In this document: positions 1 to 8,679 of the stretch, one piece after another
Layout: the number at the start of each line of letters is the position of its first letter
How positions within the stretch are numbered: the stretch's first letter is position 1
From: Streptomyces sp. NBC_00691
GTDB taxonomy: Bacteria > Actinomycetota > Actinomycetes > Streptomycetales > Streptomycetaceae
Length of the DNA stretch: 64,000 nt
Direction: 5' to 3'
Assembly (NCBI RefSeq): GCF_036226665.1
Contig: NZ_CP109007.1
Coordinates: forward strand, 6,076,001 to 6,140,000
Made by a program: the position numbers and the translations under genes
Notes under the pieces: generated by a model
Databases searched by the model: none
What the model saw: only the letters and a program-made list of their open reading frames with translations
Told to the model about the DNA's origin: nothing

Positions 1-1974
1 GCCTTCGCCCTGGAGGTCTTCGGCCCGCTGCTGCACGGCGGAGTCTGTGTCCTCCAGCCCGGCCAGCACACCGATCCCCATCTGATCGCGGAGCTGGTCG
101 AGCGGCATCGGGTCACGTCGCTCCAGATGTCCGCGAGCCTCTTCAACCACATGCTCGACGAGCACCCCGAGACCTTCGCCCACGTCAAGGAGGCCATGAC
201 CGCAGGAGAAGCGGCGTCCCCGACCCACACGGCGAGGGCGCTGGCCGACCACCCGCGGCTGCGCCTGCTGAACGGTTACGGTCCGGCGGAGAGCATGGGG
301 TTCACGACGGTGTTCGTGATCGAGCCGGGGGTGGCCGCGGGTGCGGCGAGCATTCCGGTGGGTGGTCCGCTGGCGGGCAAGCACGCGTATGTACTGGATG
401 CGAACCTGGAGCTGGTGGCTCCGGGGGTGCCGGGTGAGCTGTATGTCGCGGGGCATGGTCTCGCGCACGGCTACATCGGGCAGTCGGCGCTGACGGCGGA
501 CCGTTTCGTGGCGAACCCCTATGGTCCTGCCGGGGCGCGGATGTACCGGACGGGTGACCTGGCCCGCTGGAACAAGCAGGGTGCGCTGGAGTACCTGGGG
601 CGTGGTGACGAGCAGATCAAGCTGCGTGGTTTCCGGATCGAACCGGGTGAGATCGAGGCGGCGCTGATGGCGCACGGCTCGGTGGTGCAGGCCGCGGCGG
701 TCGTGCGGGAGGACCGGCCCGGCGACAAGCGCCTCGTCGCGTACGTGGTCGGGGAAGCGGTGCCGGAGGAGCTGCGCCGGCACGTCGCCGCCCGGCTGCC
801 CGAGCACCTGGTGCCGTCGGCGTTCGTCGTCCTGGACGCCCTGCCCCGTACCGTCAACGGCAAGCTCGACCGCCGGGCGCTGCCCGCACCCGACGACACC
901 ACCGCCTCCGACGGCGGACGAGCGCCCCGCAACCCCGCCGAGGAGATCCTCTGCGGACTCTTCGCCGACAACCTCGGCCTCGACTCCGTCAACATCGACG
1001 ACAACTTCTTCCACCGCGGCGGACACTCCCTCCGCGCCACCCGCCTCATCAGCCGCATCCGCGCCGTCTGGGACACCCGCATCACCATCAGCGACCTGTT
1101 CCGGAGCCCCACCCCGGCCCTCCTCGCCGAGCAGATCGCGGCCGGCAGCGGCGACGACCCCCTCGGCACCGTGCTGCCCATCCGGGCCGTCACGGAGGCG
1201 AACTCCGCTGAGGCGCCCCTGTTCTGCGTCCACGCCGTCTCCGGGATGAGCTGGGGGTACGCCGGTCTGCTGCCCCACCTCGACCAGGACCGGCCGGTCG
1301 TCGCACTCCAGGCCCGCAGGCTCGGCGGCCCGCACCAGGCGCCGTCCTCCATCGAGGAGATGGCCGACGACTACCTGGCCGAGATCCGCAGGATCCAGCC
1401 GCACGGCCCGTACCACCTGCTCGGCTGGTCGTTCGGCGGTCTGGTCGCGCACGCCGTGGCGGCCAGGCTCGAAGCGGCGGGGGAGGACGTGGCCCTGCTG
1501 GCGCTGCTCGACTCCTATCCGCTGCCCGACGGGTTCCGCGCGCCGGAGATCGACGGCCGGCACGTGCTGACCGCCCTCCTCGGCTCCGCCGGTGAGACGG
1601 TGGAGGTGCGCTGCGCCGACACGACACCGGACATCGGCGAACTCGCCGACGCGCTGCGCCGGTCGGACCCGGTGCTCGGCGCCCTGGAGCACGCGCAGGC
1701 GGCGGCCGTCGTGGCGGCCACCCTCGACAACCTGCGGATGCGCTACCGGTACGTGCCCGACGTCCGGTTCGGCGGGGACGCGCTGTTCTTCGACGCCACC
1801 GGCACGCCCGCTCCCACCTCGGGCGCCGAGGCCTGGGCACCGTACGTGAGCGGGCGGGTCGAGGAGTTCGCCGTCGACTGCGAGCACGCCCGGATGACGG
1901 AGGCGGAGCCGCTGCGGGCGATCGGAGGTGTCCTGGCCCGGCGCCTGCGTCCTGCCCGTACCGCCCGCATCTGA
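1..1974 (+). CDS. Nonribosomal peptide synthetase, C-terminal part (A-PCP-TE), 5' truncated by window
   Basis: The reading frame is open from base 1, so the protein begins upstream; 657 residues are visible. The visible part is the second half of an adenylation domain: NGYGPAE near codon 92, YRTGDLARW near 181, GRGDEQIKLRGFRIEPGEIE from about 200, and NGKLDRRALP near 286 with the A10 lysine. A carrier domain follows, with GGHSL and the phosphopantetheinylated Ser at about codon 343. The end is a type I thioesterase with GWSFGG (Ser about codon 477), a following LLDSYP aspartate and a late CEHAR histidine. It is therefore the terminal module, which loads one amino acid and releases the peptide by hydrolysis or cyclisation. 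Hand alignment to the PheA pocket gives a partial code of ?-A-L-Q-M-A-G-G-F-K, which I cannot assign. The product is unknown. Confidence 0.95.
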   Translation, partial: AFALEVFGPLLHGGVCVLQPGQHTDPHLIAELVERHRVTSLQMSASLFNHMLDEHPETFAHVKEAMTAGEAASPTHTARALADHPRLRLLNGYGPAESMGFTTVFVIEPGVAAGAASIPVGGPLAGKHAYVLDANLELVAPGVPGELYVAGHGLAHGYIGQSALTADRFVANPYGPAGARMYRTGDLARWNKQGALEYLGRGDEQIKLRGFRIEPGEIEAALMAHGSVVQAAAVVREDRPGDKRLVAYVVGEAVPEELRRHVAARLPEHLVPSAFVVLDALPRTVNGKLDRRALPAPDDTTASDGGRAPRNPAEEILCGLFADNLGLDSVNIDDNFFHRGGHSLRATRLISRIRAVWDTRITISDLFRSPTPALLAEQIAAGSGDDPLGTVLPIRAVTEANSAEAPLFCVHAVSGMSWGYAGLLPHLDQDRPVVALQARRLGGPHQAPSSIEEMADDYLAEIRRIQPHGPYHLLGWSFGGLVAHAVAARLEAAGEDVALLALLDSYPLPDGFRAPEIDGRHVLTALLGSAGETVEVRCADTTPDIGELADALRRSDPVLGALEHAQAAAVVAATLDNLRMRYRYVPDVRFGGDALFFDATGTPAPTSGAEAWAPYVSGRVEEFAVDCEHARMTEAEPLRAIGGVLARRLRPARTARI

Positions 1975-1995
1975 TCTCGGACGACCGCCCGCCCG

Positions 1996-2030
1996 GGGCC
2001 CGTACGGCAGCCACATCGCCGTACGGGCCC
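1996..2030 (+). terminator. Hairpin after NRPS gene
   Basis: A perfect 13-bp stem (GGGCCCGTACGGC paired with its complement) with a 9-nt loop starts 21 nt after the NRPS stop. It has no T-run, as is usual for actinomycete hairpin terminators. The 230 bp after it, up to the next start, hold no gene and probably carry the promoter of the following operon. Confidence 0.6.
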
Positions 2031-2257
2031 TGCCGCGTCCTGGGGCCTCCGCTCCCCGTCACGTCCGCCCCCACGCGCCGGCCCCACCGCGTCGGCCCCC
2101 CTCGCGTCCCCCGGCGGCGGGCCGTGCGCCTAACTGCCCGCATACTGCCGCCCGACCAGCCGGATCCGGGCCCCCGCGCTGCCTAGCGTGTGGGTGTCCG
2201 CACGATCGGCCAGGCCCTGTGAGTGGTGCGGTCCGGCCCCCAGAGGAAGTCAAGGAC

Positions 2258-3175
2258 ATGGTGGATCATTCCGGTTGGCGGGTCGGCGTCGCCTCGGCCC
2301 CGATACATCACGGCGAAATTCTCCAGGGCGTCTTTCCGCACCAGGGCCAGCTCACCCGGGGACTGGTCACCCTGCCGTGCACCGTCTACACCACCCGGGC
2401 CTCGTTCATCCCCGCGCGAGGCGAGGAACTGACCGTCCACCCGGCCTGGAAGACCAAGGCGCGGCGGGCGGCCCAGCTCACCGCCGAGGCCTGCGTCCCG
2501 CCCGGGGAGGGACCGGTGGGCGGGCATCTCGAACTCACCGGCGACGTACCGCTCTGCCGCGGCTTCGGCTCCTCCACGAGCGACGTCCTGGCCGCGGTCT
2601 GGGCCGTACAGGACGCCCTGGTGTCCCCGCTGCCCCCCGAGGAGATCGCCAGGATCGCGGTGCGGGCCGAGACGGCCTCCGACTCCCTCATGTTCAACGA
2701 GAGTTCGGTGCTGTTCGCGCAGCGCGAGGGCAAGGTCATCGAGGACTTCGGGTACCGCATGCCGGCCGTGCGGGTCCTCGGCTTCGGCTCGCGGCCCGAG
2801 AACGAGGGCAGGGGCGTCGACACGCTGGCCTTCCCGCCCGCCGAGTACGGCAGCGCCGAACTCGAACTCTTCGCCGAACTCCAGGTGATGCTGCGCGAGG
2901 CCATCCACACCAAGGACGTCGCCCTCGTCGGCGCCGTCGCCACCGCGAGCACCGACATCAACCAGCGGCACCTGCCCATCTCCCGCCTCGACGGCCTGCG
3001 TTCCATCGTGCGCGAGACCGGCGCCCTCGGCATCCAGGCCGCGCACAGCGGGGACATCGCCGGGCTCCTCTACGACCGCGACGATCCCGAGGTCGAGGCC
3101 CGCACCGCGCACGCCCAGCGACTCCTGCACAACATCGGCATCCACGAGCAGTGGATCTTCACGACGGGTGACTGA
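2258..3175 (+). CDS. GHMP kinase, PduX/threonine-kinase-like
   Basis: This 305-residue protein has the GHMP-kinase phosphate-binding loop as PLCRGFGSSTSDV (about residues 98-110). The N-terminus ASAPIHHGEILQG resembles the GExxL start of PduX-type L-threonine kinases, which phosphorylate the threonine hydroxyl with ATP. I chose the ATG preceded by AGAGGAAG; the frame is open further upstream without a better site. It heads a cluster operon and its stop lies one base before the next ATG. With a cysteine-synthase-like enzyme next, a reasonable inference is that it makes O-phospho-L-threonine, a leaving-group-activated substrate for beta-replacement. Homoserine or another hydroxy amino acid as substrate cannot be excluded. 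Confidence 0.8.
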   Translation: MVDHSGWRVGVASAPIHHGEILQGVFPHQGQLTRGLVTLPCTVYTTRASFIPARGEELTVHPAWKTKARRAAQLTAEACVPPGEGPVGGHLELTGDVPLCRGFGSSTSDVLAAVWAVQDALVSPLPPEEIARIAVRAETASDSLMFNESSVLFAQREGKVIEDFGYRMPAVRVLGFGSRPENEGRGVDTLAFPPAEYGSAELELFAELQVMLREAIHTKDVALVGAVATASTDINQRHLPISRLDGLRSIVRETGALGIQAAHSGDIAGLLYDRDDPEVEARTAHAQRLLHNIGIHEQWIFTTGD

Positions 3176-3176
3176 C

Positions 3177-4301
3177 ATGACTACGACCACGATCGCGGGC
3201 GTCGGCAGGCTGCACGACTCGGTGGTGGACGCCACCGAACTGCCCCGCATCATCCAGGTGACCGACAACCTCTACGCCGCGGCGTTCAGCCTGATGAAGC
3301 TGCTGCCGGCCCGTTTCATCATCGACCGGGCCGAGGCCGCCGGAGTGCTGCGGCCCGGCAGCCGGGTCATCGAGACCTCCTCCGGCACCTTCGCGCTCGG
3401 CCTGGCGATGGTGTGCCGGCTGCGCGGCTACGACCTGACCATCGTCGGCGACTCCGCCATCGACCGCGACCTGCGCAACCGGCTGGAGATGCTGGGTGCC
3501 ACCGTCGAGATCGTCGAGTACGCCGGGCAGAGCGGCGGCATCCAGGGCGCCCGCCTCGCCCGCGTCGAGGAACTGCGCCGGCTCCACCCCGACAGCTTCG
3601 TGCCCGGCCAGTACGACAACCCCGACAACCCCGGCGCGTACGCCGTGGTCGCCGACCTCATCGGAGAGACCGTCGGCTCCGTGGACTGCCTGGTGGGACC
3701 GGTCGGTTCCGGCGGGTCCACCGGCGGCCTCGCCGCCGCCCTGCGCCCGGCCGACCCGGCGCTGCACCTCGTCGGGGTGGACACCCACGGCTCCATCATC
3801 TTCGGCTCGCCCGACGGCCCGCGCACCCTGCGCGGCCTCGGCAGCAGCATCCACCCGGGCAACGTGCGCCACAGCGCCTACGACGAGGTGCACTGGGTCA
3901 CCGCCCCCGAGGCCTTCCACGCCACCCACGAACTCTTCCGCAACCACGGCCTGTTCATGGGCCCCACGAGCGGCGCCTCCTTCCAGGTCGCCTCCTGGTG
4001 GGCCGCACGCAACCCGGACAGCAAGGTCGTCATGGTGCTGCCCGACGAGGGCTACCGCTACCAGTCCACCGTCTACCACGCCGAGTGGCTGCGCGAGCAG
4101 GGCATCGAGCCGGCGCCGGCCCCCGGCGGCCCTGTCACCGTCGACCACCCGCTGGACGCCCCGTCCTCGTGGAGCCGGCTCGTGTGGGCGCGCCGCGGCT
4201 TCGACGACGTGATGACGCCGGAGGTCCACGACCTCGGCGACATGGTGACCCCGGAGGTCCACGACCTCGGCGACGTGACGACGCCGGAGGTCTTGTCGTG
4301 A
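3177..4301 (+). CDS. PLP-dependent cysteine synthase-like enzyme (fold type II)
   Basis: This 374-residue protein shows the fold type II layout: a likely Schiff-base lysine in SLMKLLPARF, a substrate loop ETSSGTFALGLA in place of the usual TSGNTG, and a PLP-phosphate loop GPVGSGGSTGG near residue 180. Family members perform beta-replacement or elimination on O-acetyl- or O-phospho-amino acids. The ATG lies one base after the kinase stop, so translation is probably coupled; an in-frame GTG nine bases upstream is possible. Next to a threonine-type kinase and a fumarate-releasing lyase, it probably puts an amine at C3 of phosphothreonine. The C-terminus carries an unusual 11-residue tandem repeat. 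The exact donor (aspartate, ammonia or other) is inference. Confidence 0.8.
   Translation: MTTTTIAGVGRLHDSVVDATELPRIIQVTDNLYAAAFSLMKLLPARFIIDRAEAAGVLRPGSRVIETSSGTFALGLAMVCRLRGYDLTIVGDSAIDRDLRNRLEMLGATVEIVEYAGQSGGIQGARLARVEELRRLHPDSFVPGQYDNPDNPGAYAVVADLIGETVGSVDCLVGPVGSGGSTGGLAAALRPADPALHLVGVDTHGSIIFGSPDGPRTLRGLGSSIHPGNVRHSAYDEVHWVTAPEAFHATHELFRNHGLFMGPTSGASFQVASWWAARNPDSKVVMVLPDEGYRYQSTVYHAEWLREQGIEPAPAPGGPVTVDHPLDAPSSWSRLVWARRGFDDVMTPEVHDLGDMVTPEVHDLGDVTTPEVLS
4209..4292 (+). repeat. In-frame 33-bp tandem repeat at 3' end of PLP-enzyme gene
   Basis: Two full 33-bp units (4209-4241 and 4242-4274) and a partial third (4275-4292) encode V/M-M/V-TPEVHDLGD, V/M-V-TPEVHDLGD and VTTPEV. Units 1 and 2 differ at only a few bases. 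The array lies after the catalytic domain and runs into the stop, so it extends a C-terminal tail rather than the fold. Confidence 0.9.
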
Positions 4302-5617
4302 CCACCCCGCTGCTCCTCCTCGTCGAGTCCAACACCACAGGCACGGGACGCCAGTTCGCCGCGCGGGCCCGCGACCTCGGGGCCGATCCCGTCCTGCTGA
4401 GCGCGGATCCCGCCCGCTACCCGTACGCCGCCGAGGACGGGCTGCGCACCGTCGTGGTGGACACCGCGGACGAAGACGCCCTGTGGGCCGCCGTGACCGG
4501 CCTCGCCGCCGTCGCGCCGGTCGCCGGGGTGCTCTCCAGCTCCGAGTACTACGTCGCCACGGCCGCCGGACTCGCCGCCCGCCTCGGGCTTCCCGGCCCG
4601 TCCGCCGACGCCGTCCGCGCCTGCCGTGACAAGGCCGCGCAGCGCCGCACCCTCGCCGAGGCCGGGGTGCCCGTGCCCCGCTTCTCGGCGGTCGGCGACG
4701 CCGCCGAGGCGATCGCCGCCGCCCAGTGGCTCGGCGGCCCGGTCGTCGTCAAGCCGGTGCAGGGGTCGGGGAGCCTGGGCGTGCGCCTCTGCCGTGACCG
4801 GGACGAGGTGGCCGACCACGCGAAGGCCCTGCTGGCCGCCACCGTCAACGAACGCGGGCTGCGCACCCCGGGTGTGGTGCTCGTCGAGCAGTACCTGACG
4901 GGGCGCGAGTTCTCCGTGGAGGTCTTCGGCGAGGAGGCCGTCGTCACGGTCGCCAAACACGTGGGCGCGCCCCCGGTGTTCGTGGAGACGGGGCACGACG
5001 TGCCCGCCGTCCTGCCCGCCGCCCAGTCCGCCGCGCTCGTCGACACGGCCGTCCGCGCCGTCGGGGCCCTCGGTCTGGGCTGGGGCGCGGCCCATGTCGA
5101 GCTCCGGCTCGACGGTGATGTCGCCCGCGTCATCGAGGTCAATCCGCGGCTGGCCGGCGGCATGATCCCGGAGCTCGTGCGCCGGGCCCGCGGCGTCGAC
5201 CTGGTCGGCGCCCAGGTGCGGGCCGCGCTGGGCGAGCGCGTCGACCTCGGTGGTACGCCGGACGCCGCGGGCGCGGCCTCGATCCGCTTCCTGACGGCCG
5301 CCACCGACAGCGTCCTCGCGGACGTCGCCGCCGCCGAGGCGGCGGCCCGCGCCGTGCCCGGTGTCGTCGACGCCGCCGTCTACCGCCCGGCCGGCACCAC
5401 GGTGGTACCGGCCGAGGACTTCCGGGGACGGGTGGGCCATGTGATCGCGGCCGGTACGGCTCCGGAGGAGTCGGCCGAGTCGGCGGAGACCGCGCTCACC
5501 CTGGGACTCGCCACGGCGCTGGCGCCGGTGACGCCCATGACGGCGAGCGTGCCGGAGGCCGATGCGTCCGGCGTGCCCGCGAGCGACGCGCCCGCGAGGG
5601 AGGCGGTTCCGGTATGA
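4298..5617 (+). CDS. ATP-grasp carboxylate-amine ligase
   Basis: This 439-residue protein has an N-terminal Rossmann-like pre-ATP-grasp region and an ATP-grasp core with VVVKPVQGSGSLGV (near residue 150) and the metal-binding IEVNPRLAGG (near 280). Such enzymes make an acyl phosphate and join it to an amine. The start is a GTG whose GTGA overlaps the upstream stop by four bases, which indicates translational coupling. The last 60 residues are low-complexity Ala/Pro/Glu. In diaminobutyrate-type gene sets an ATP-grasp protein accompanies the kinase, PLP enzyme and lyase, but its precise step is not clear to me. It could instead ligate a cluster building block. Confidence 0.85.
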   Translation: MTTPLLLLVESNTTGTGRQFAARARDLGADPVLLSADPARYPYAAEDGLRTVVVDTADEDALWAAVTGLAAVAPVAGVLSSSEYYVATAAGLAARLGLPGPSADAVRACRDKAAQRRTLAEAGVPVPRFSAVGDAAEAIAAAQWLGGPVVVKPVQGSGSLGVRLCRDRDEVADHAKALLAATVNERGLRTPGVVLVEQYLTGREFSVEVFGEEAVVTVAKHVGAPPVFVETGHDVPAVLPAAQSAALVDTAVRAVGALGLGWGAAHVELRLDGDVARVIEVNPRLAGGMIPELVRRARGVDLVGAQVRAALGERVDLGGTPDAAGAASIRFLTAATDSVLADVAAAEAAARAVPGVVDAAVYRPAGTTVVPAEDFRGRVGHVIAAGTAPEESAESAETALTLGLATALAPVTPMTASVPEADASGVPASDAPAREAVPV

Positions 5618-7176
5618 GCGGCACCCAGGACGCGGGCGTCCGCACCGGACGGCTCCGCACCGGGCTCGACCCGCGCGCCCACCGCATCGTCTACGACCAG
5701 TACCGCACCGACGACGGCGACCCGGTGGGCGACGAACTCCGGCTGATCAGCGAGGTCGACCGGGCCCATCTGGTGATGCTCGCCGAACGCGGGATCGTCG
5801 ACGCGCACCGCGCCGCCGCCCTCCTCGACACCGTCGACGCCCTGCGGGCCGAGGACTTCGCCCCCGTACGGTCCCGCCCCATGCCGCGCGGCCTGTACCT
5901 CGCGTACGAGGGCTGGCTCGTCGACCGGCTCGGCCAGGAGACCGGCGGGGTGCTGCACACCGGCCGCTCCCGCAACGACCTCAACGCCACCACCGTACGG
6001 CTCAAGGTGCGCGGCCCCTACGGGGAGCTCCTGGACGAAGTGGCCGAGCTGGCCCGGGTCCTGCTCGACAAGGGGGAGGAGTACCGGGACGTCACCATGC
6101 CCGCGTACACCCACGGCCAGCCCGCGGTGCCCATCAGCTACGGCCACTATCTGACCGGGGTCGCGGGCGGTGTCCTGCGCTCGCTCGCCGGACTGCTCGA
6201 CGCCGGACGGGAGATCGACGTCAACCCGCTCGGCGCGGGAGCCGTCGGCGGCACCTCGGTGCCGGTCGACCCAGCCCGTACCGCGGACCTCCTCGGCTTC
6301 ACCGCCGCCGTGCCCAACTCGGTCGACGCGGTCGCCTCCCGCGACTTCGTGCTGCGCATGCTCTCCGCCGCCGCCGTCCTCGGCGTCCTCATGGCCCGGG
6401 CGGCCCGCGACCTGACCTGGTGGACGACGGAGGAGTTCGGACTGCTGCGGATGGCCGACGACCTGGTCGGCTCCAGCTCGATGATGCCGCAGAAGCGCAA
6501 CCCCTTCCTGCTCGAACACATCCAGGGCCGCTCGACCGCCGCCCTCGCCGGGTTCACCGGCGCCGCCGCGGCCATGTCGACCGCCGGCTACACCAACGCC
6601 ATCGCCGTCGGCACCGAGGCCGCCCGCCATCTGTGGCCCGGACTCGCGGACACCACCCGGGCGGTGACCCTGCTCCGGCTCGTCGTCGACGGGGCGGAAC
6701 CCGACCGCGAGCGGATGCGCGACCGCGCCCGCGAGGGGTTCACCTCGGCGACCTACCTCGCCGAACGCCTCGTCGTGGACGGCATTCCCTTCCGCACCGC
6801 CCACCACCTTGTCGGCGAGACCGTCCTCGGCGCCCTCGACAGCGGTACGCCGCTGTCCGAGGCGGCCCGCGTCCAGCCCGACGTGGCCGCGGCCGCCGCC
6901 GGATACCCGGCCGACTGGCTCGACCCGGAGACCGTGGCCGCGGCGTGCGCCCACGGCGGCGGCCCCGGCGGTGCGGGACCGGCCGAGGCCCTGGCCCGGG
7001 CGCGGACCGAACTCGACGCCCTCACCGCCGAGTCGGCCGCCCGCCGCGCACGCTGGGCCGACGCCGCCGCACGCCTGTCGGCCGAGGCCGCCAAGGTGGT
7101 CGCCGGCACGTCGGGCGACGCGCCGGGCGAGGTGCCCGACCCCGAGGCCGCCACCAGGGTGGTGGCCGCCCGATGA
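5614..7176 (+). CDS. Argininosuccinate lyase-like enzyme (aspartase/fumarase superfamily)
   Basis: This 520-residue protein has the superfamily signature SSSMMPQKRNP (near residue 290), HTGRSRNDLN (near 113) and YTHGQPAVP (near 168), all argininosuccinate-lyase-type motifs. It should cleave a C-N bond of an N-succinyl-type adduct and release fumarate. It is about 50 residues longer than ArgH, with an Ala-rich tail. Its position in a peptide cluster after a PLP enzyme argues against arginine biosynthesis. Related lyases are known from uridyl-peptide and lipopeptide antibiotic clusters, where they are proposed to release 2,3-diaminobutyrate from an aspartate adduct. The ATG overlaps the previous stop (ATGA). 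Confidence 0.85.
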   Translation: MSGTQDAGVRTGRLRTGLDPRAHRIVYDQYRTDDGDPVGDELRLISEVDRAHLVMLAERGIVDAHRAAALLDTVDALRAEDFAPVRSRPMPRGLYLAYEGWLVDRLGQETGGVLHTGRSRNDLNATTVRLKVRGPYGELLDEVAELARVLLDKGEEYRDVTMPAYTHGQPAVPISYGHYLTGVAGGVLRSLAGLLDAGREIDVNPLGAGAVGGTSVPVDPARTADLLGFTAAVPNSVDAVASRDFVLRMLSAAAVLGVLMARAARDLTWWTTEEFGLLRMADDLVGSSSMMPQKRNPFLLEHIQGRSTAALAGFTGAAAAMSTAGYTNAIAVGTEAARHLWPGLADTTRAVTLLRLVVDGAEPDRERMRDRAREGFTSATYLAERLVVDGIPFRTAHHLVGETVLGALDSGTPLSEAARVQPDVAAAAAGYPADWLDPETVAAACAHGGGPGGAGPAEALARARTELDALTAESAARRARWADAAARLSAEAAKVVAGTSGDAPGEVPDPEAATRVVAAR

Positions 7177-8624
7177 CCGTGCGGCGCCGGGACGGGCTGC
7201 TGCGGCAGCGCGACTTCCGGCTCCTGTGGGCGGGAGAGACCACCAGCCGCTTCGGCAGCAACATCACCGGTGTCGCCATGCCGCTGGTGGCCGTGGTCAC
7301 CCTCGACGCGAGCACCTTCTGGGTGAGCGCCCTGGCGGCCGCAGCCTGGCTGCCCTGGCTCCTCCTCGGACTGCCCGCGGGCGCCTGGGTGGACCGGCTG
7401 CCGCGCCGCCCGCTGATGGTGGCCTGCAACGTGGGATCCCTGGTGCTCCTGCTCAGCGTGCCGGCCGCCGCCTGGCTCGACGTGCTGACCATGACACAGC
7501 TGCTCGTGGTCTCCCTGCTCACCGGGGTCGCGAACGTCTTCTTCTCCATCGCCTACCGGGTGTACGTGCCGTTCGTCGTCCCCCGTGAGCATCTCACCGA
7601 GGCCAACGCCAAGCTCCAGGGCAGCGAATCGGCCGCGCAGCTCGCCGGGCTCGGCGGCGGCGGTGTCCTGGCCGGCGCGTTCGGGGCGGTCAACGGACTC
7701 CTCGCCGACGCCGCGACCTTCCTGGTCTCCACCCTGTGCCTGCTCGGGATCCGCGGGAAGGAACCGGCGCCGGAGCGACCCGAACGGCCCCAGGCCCTGC
7801 GCAAGGACGTCGCGGAGGGCCTGCGGCACACCGTGCGCGACCCGTACCTGCGGGTGCTCACCACGTACGGCACCGTCACCAACCTGCTGCTCACCGGCTA
7901 CCAGGCCATCCTCACCGTGTTCCTCGTGCGGGAACTCCACGTCGGCGAGGCCACGATCGGCTGGCTGCTGGCCGGCAGCAGCGTAGGCGGACTGCTCGGC
8001 GCCGTCGTCGCCACACCCATGGCACGCCGCTTCGGCACCGCCCGCGGCATGCTGCTCTGCAAGTTCGCCACGGCCCCGTTCGGGCTTCTCATCCCGCTGG
8101 CCGAACCGGGCTGGCGGGTCGTGCTGTTGCCCGTCGGCGGGGCCGTCCTCGCCCTGGGCGTCGTGTCCGCCAACGTCATCCAGGGCGCGTTCCGCCAGCA
8201 GTACTGCCCGCCGCAGCTGCTCGGCCGGATCACGGCCAGTGTCTCCGTCGCCAACTTCGGCGCCATTCCCGTCGGTTCGCTCCTCGGCGGCGTACTCGGC
8301 GGGGTGCTCGGACTGCGGCCCGCGCTGTGGCTGCTCACCGCCGGTCTCGCGGTCAGCTCCGCACTGCTCCTCGCGGGCCCCCTGCGGGCCCTGAGGGACC
8401 TGCCCACCGAACCGCCCACCGAACCGCCCACAGAGCCCCCCGCCCCACCGCCCGCCCCGTCGCCGACCCGGCTCCCCGTCCCACCGTCCGCCGCGTCACC
8501 GACCCGACTCCCCGGCCGGCCGACCGCAGGGTCGGCGGGGCCGGGTGATGCACCCGAGCCGGCGGATCCACCCGATCCGGCCGACCGGCGCGCCCTCCGG
8601 TACGCCGTTCCCGAACAAGGCTGA
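7173..8624 (+). CDS. MFS exporter (EntS/MFS_3-like) with proline-rich tail
   Basis: This 483-residue polytopic protein has about twelve hydrophobic segments. It carries the MFS_3-type N-terminus LLRQRDFRLLWAGE and the cytoplasmic loop motif GAWVDRLPRRPLM after the second membrane segment. Relatives include siderophore and peptide exporters. The start overlaps the lyase stop as ATGA. From about residue 405 the protein becomes a Pro/Thr/Arg-rich cytoplasmic tail beginning with a repeated PTEP unit. In this operon it most likely exports, and gives resistance to, the cluster product. Confidence 0.85.
   Translation: MTVRRRDGLLRQRDFRLLWAGETTSRFGSNITGVAMPLVAVVTLDASTFWVSALAAAAWLPWLLLGLPAGAWVDRLPRRPLMVACNVGSLVLLLSVPAAAWLDVLTMTQLLVVSLLTGVANVFFSIAYRVYVPFVVPREHLTEANAKLQGSESAAQLAGLGGGGVLAGAFGAVNGLLADAATFLVSTLCLLGIRGKEPAPERPERPQALRKDVAEGLRHTVRDPYLRVLTTYGTVTNLLLTGYQAILTVFLVRELHVGEATIGWLLAGSSVGGLLGAVVATPMARRFGTARGMLLCKFATAPFGLLIPLAEPGWRVVLLPVGGAVLALGVVSANVIQGAFRQQYCPPQLLGRITASVSVANFGAIPVGSLLGGVLGGVLGLRPALWLLTAGLAVSSALLLAGPLRALRDLPTEPPTEPPTEPPAPPPAPSPTRLPVPPSAASPTRLPGRPTAGSAGPGDAPEPADPPDPADRRALRYAVPEQG
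8403..8441 (+). repeat. 12-bp tandem repeat encoding PTEP units in the MFS tail
   Basis: Three near-identical 12-bp units (CCCACCGAACCG and variants) encode PTEPPTEPPTEP at the start of the proline-rich tail of the exporter gene. They are coding and in frame. Confidence 0.75.
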
Positions 8625-8679
8625 TCCGTCCCGACGGCCACCCGCGTCCGCGCATCCGTCATCGAACAGGAGGGGTCCC

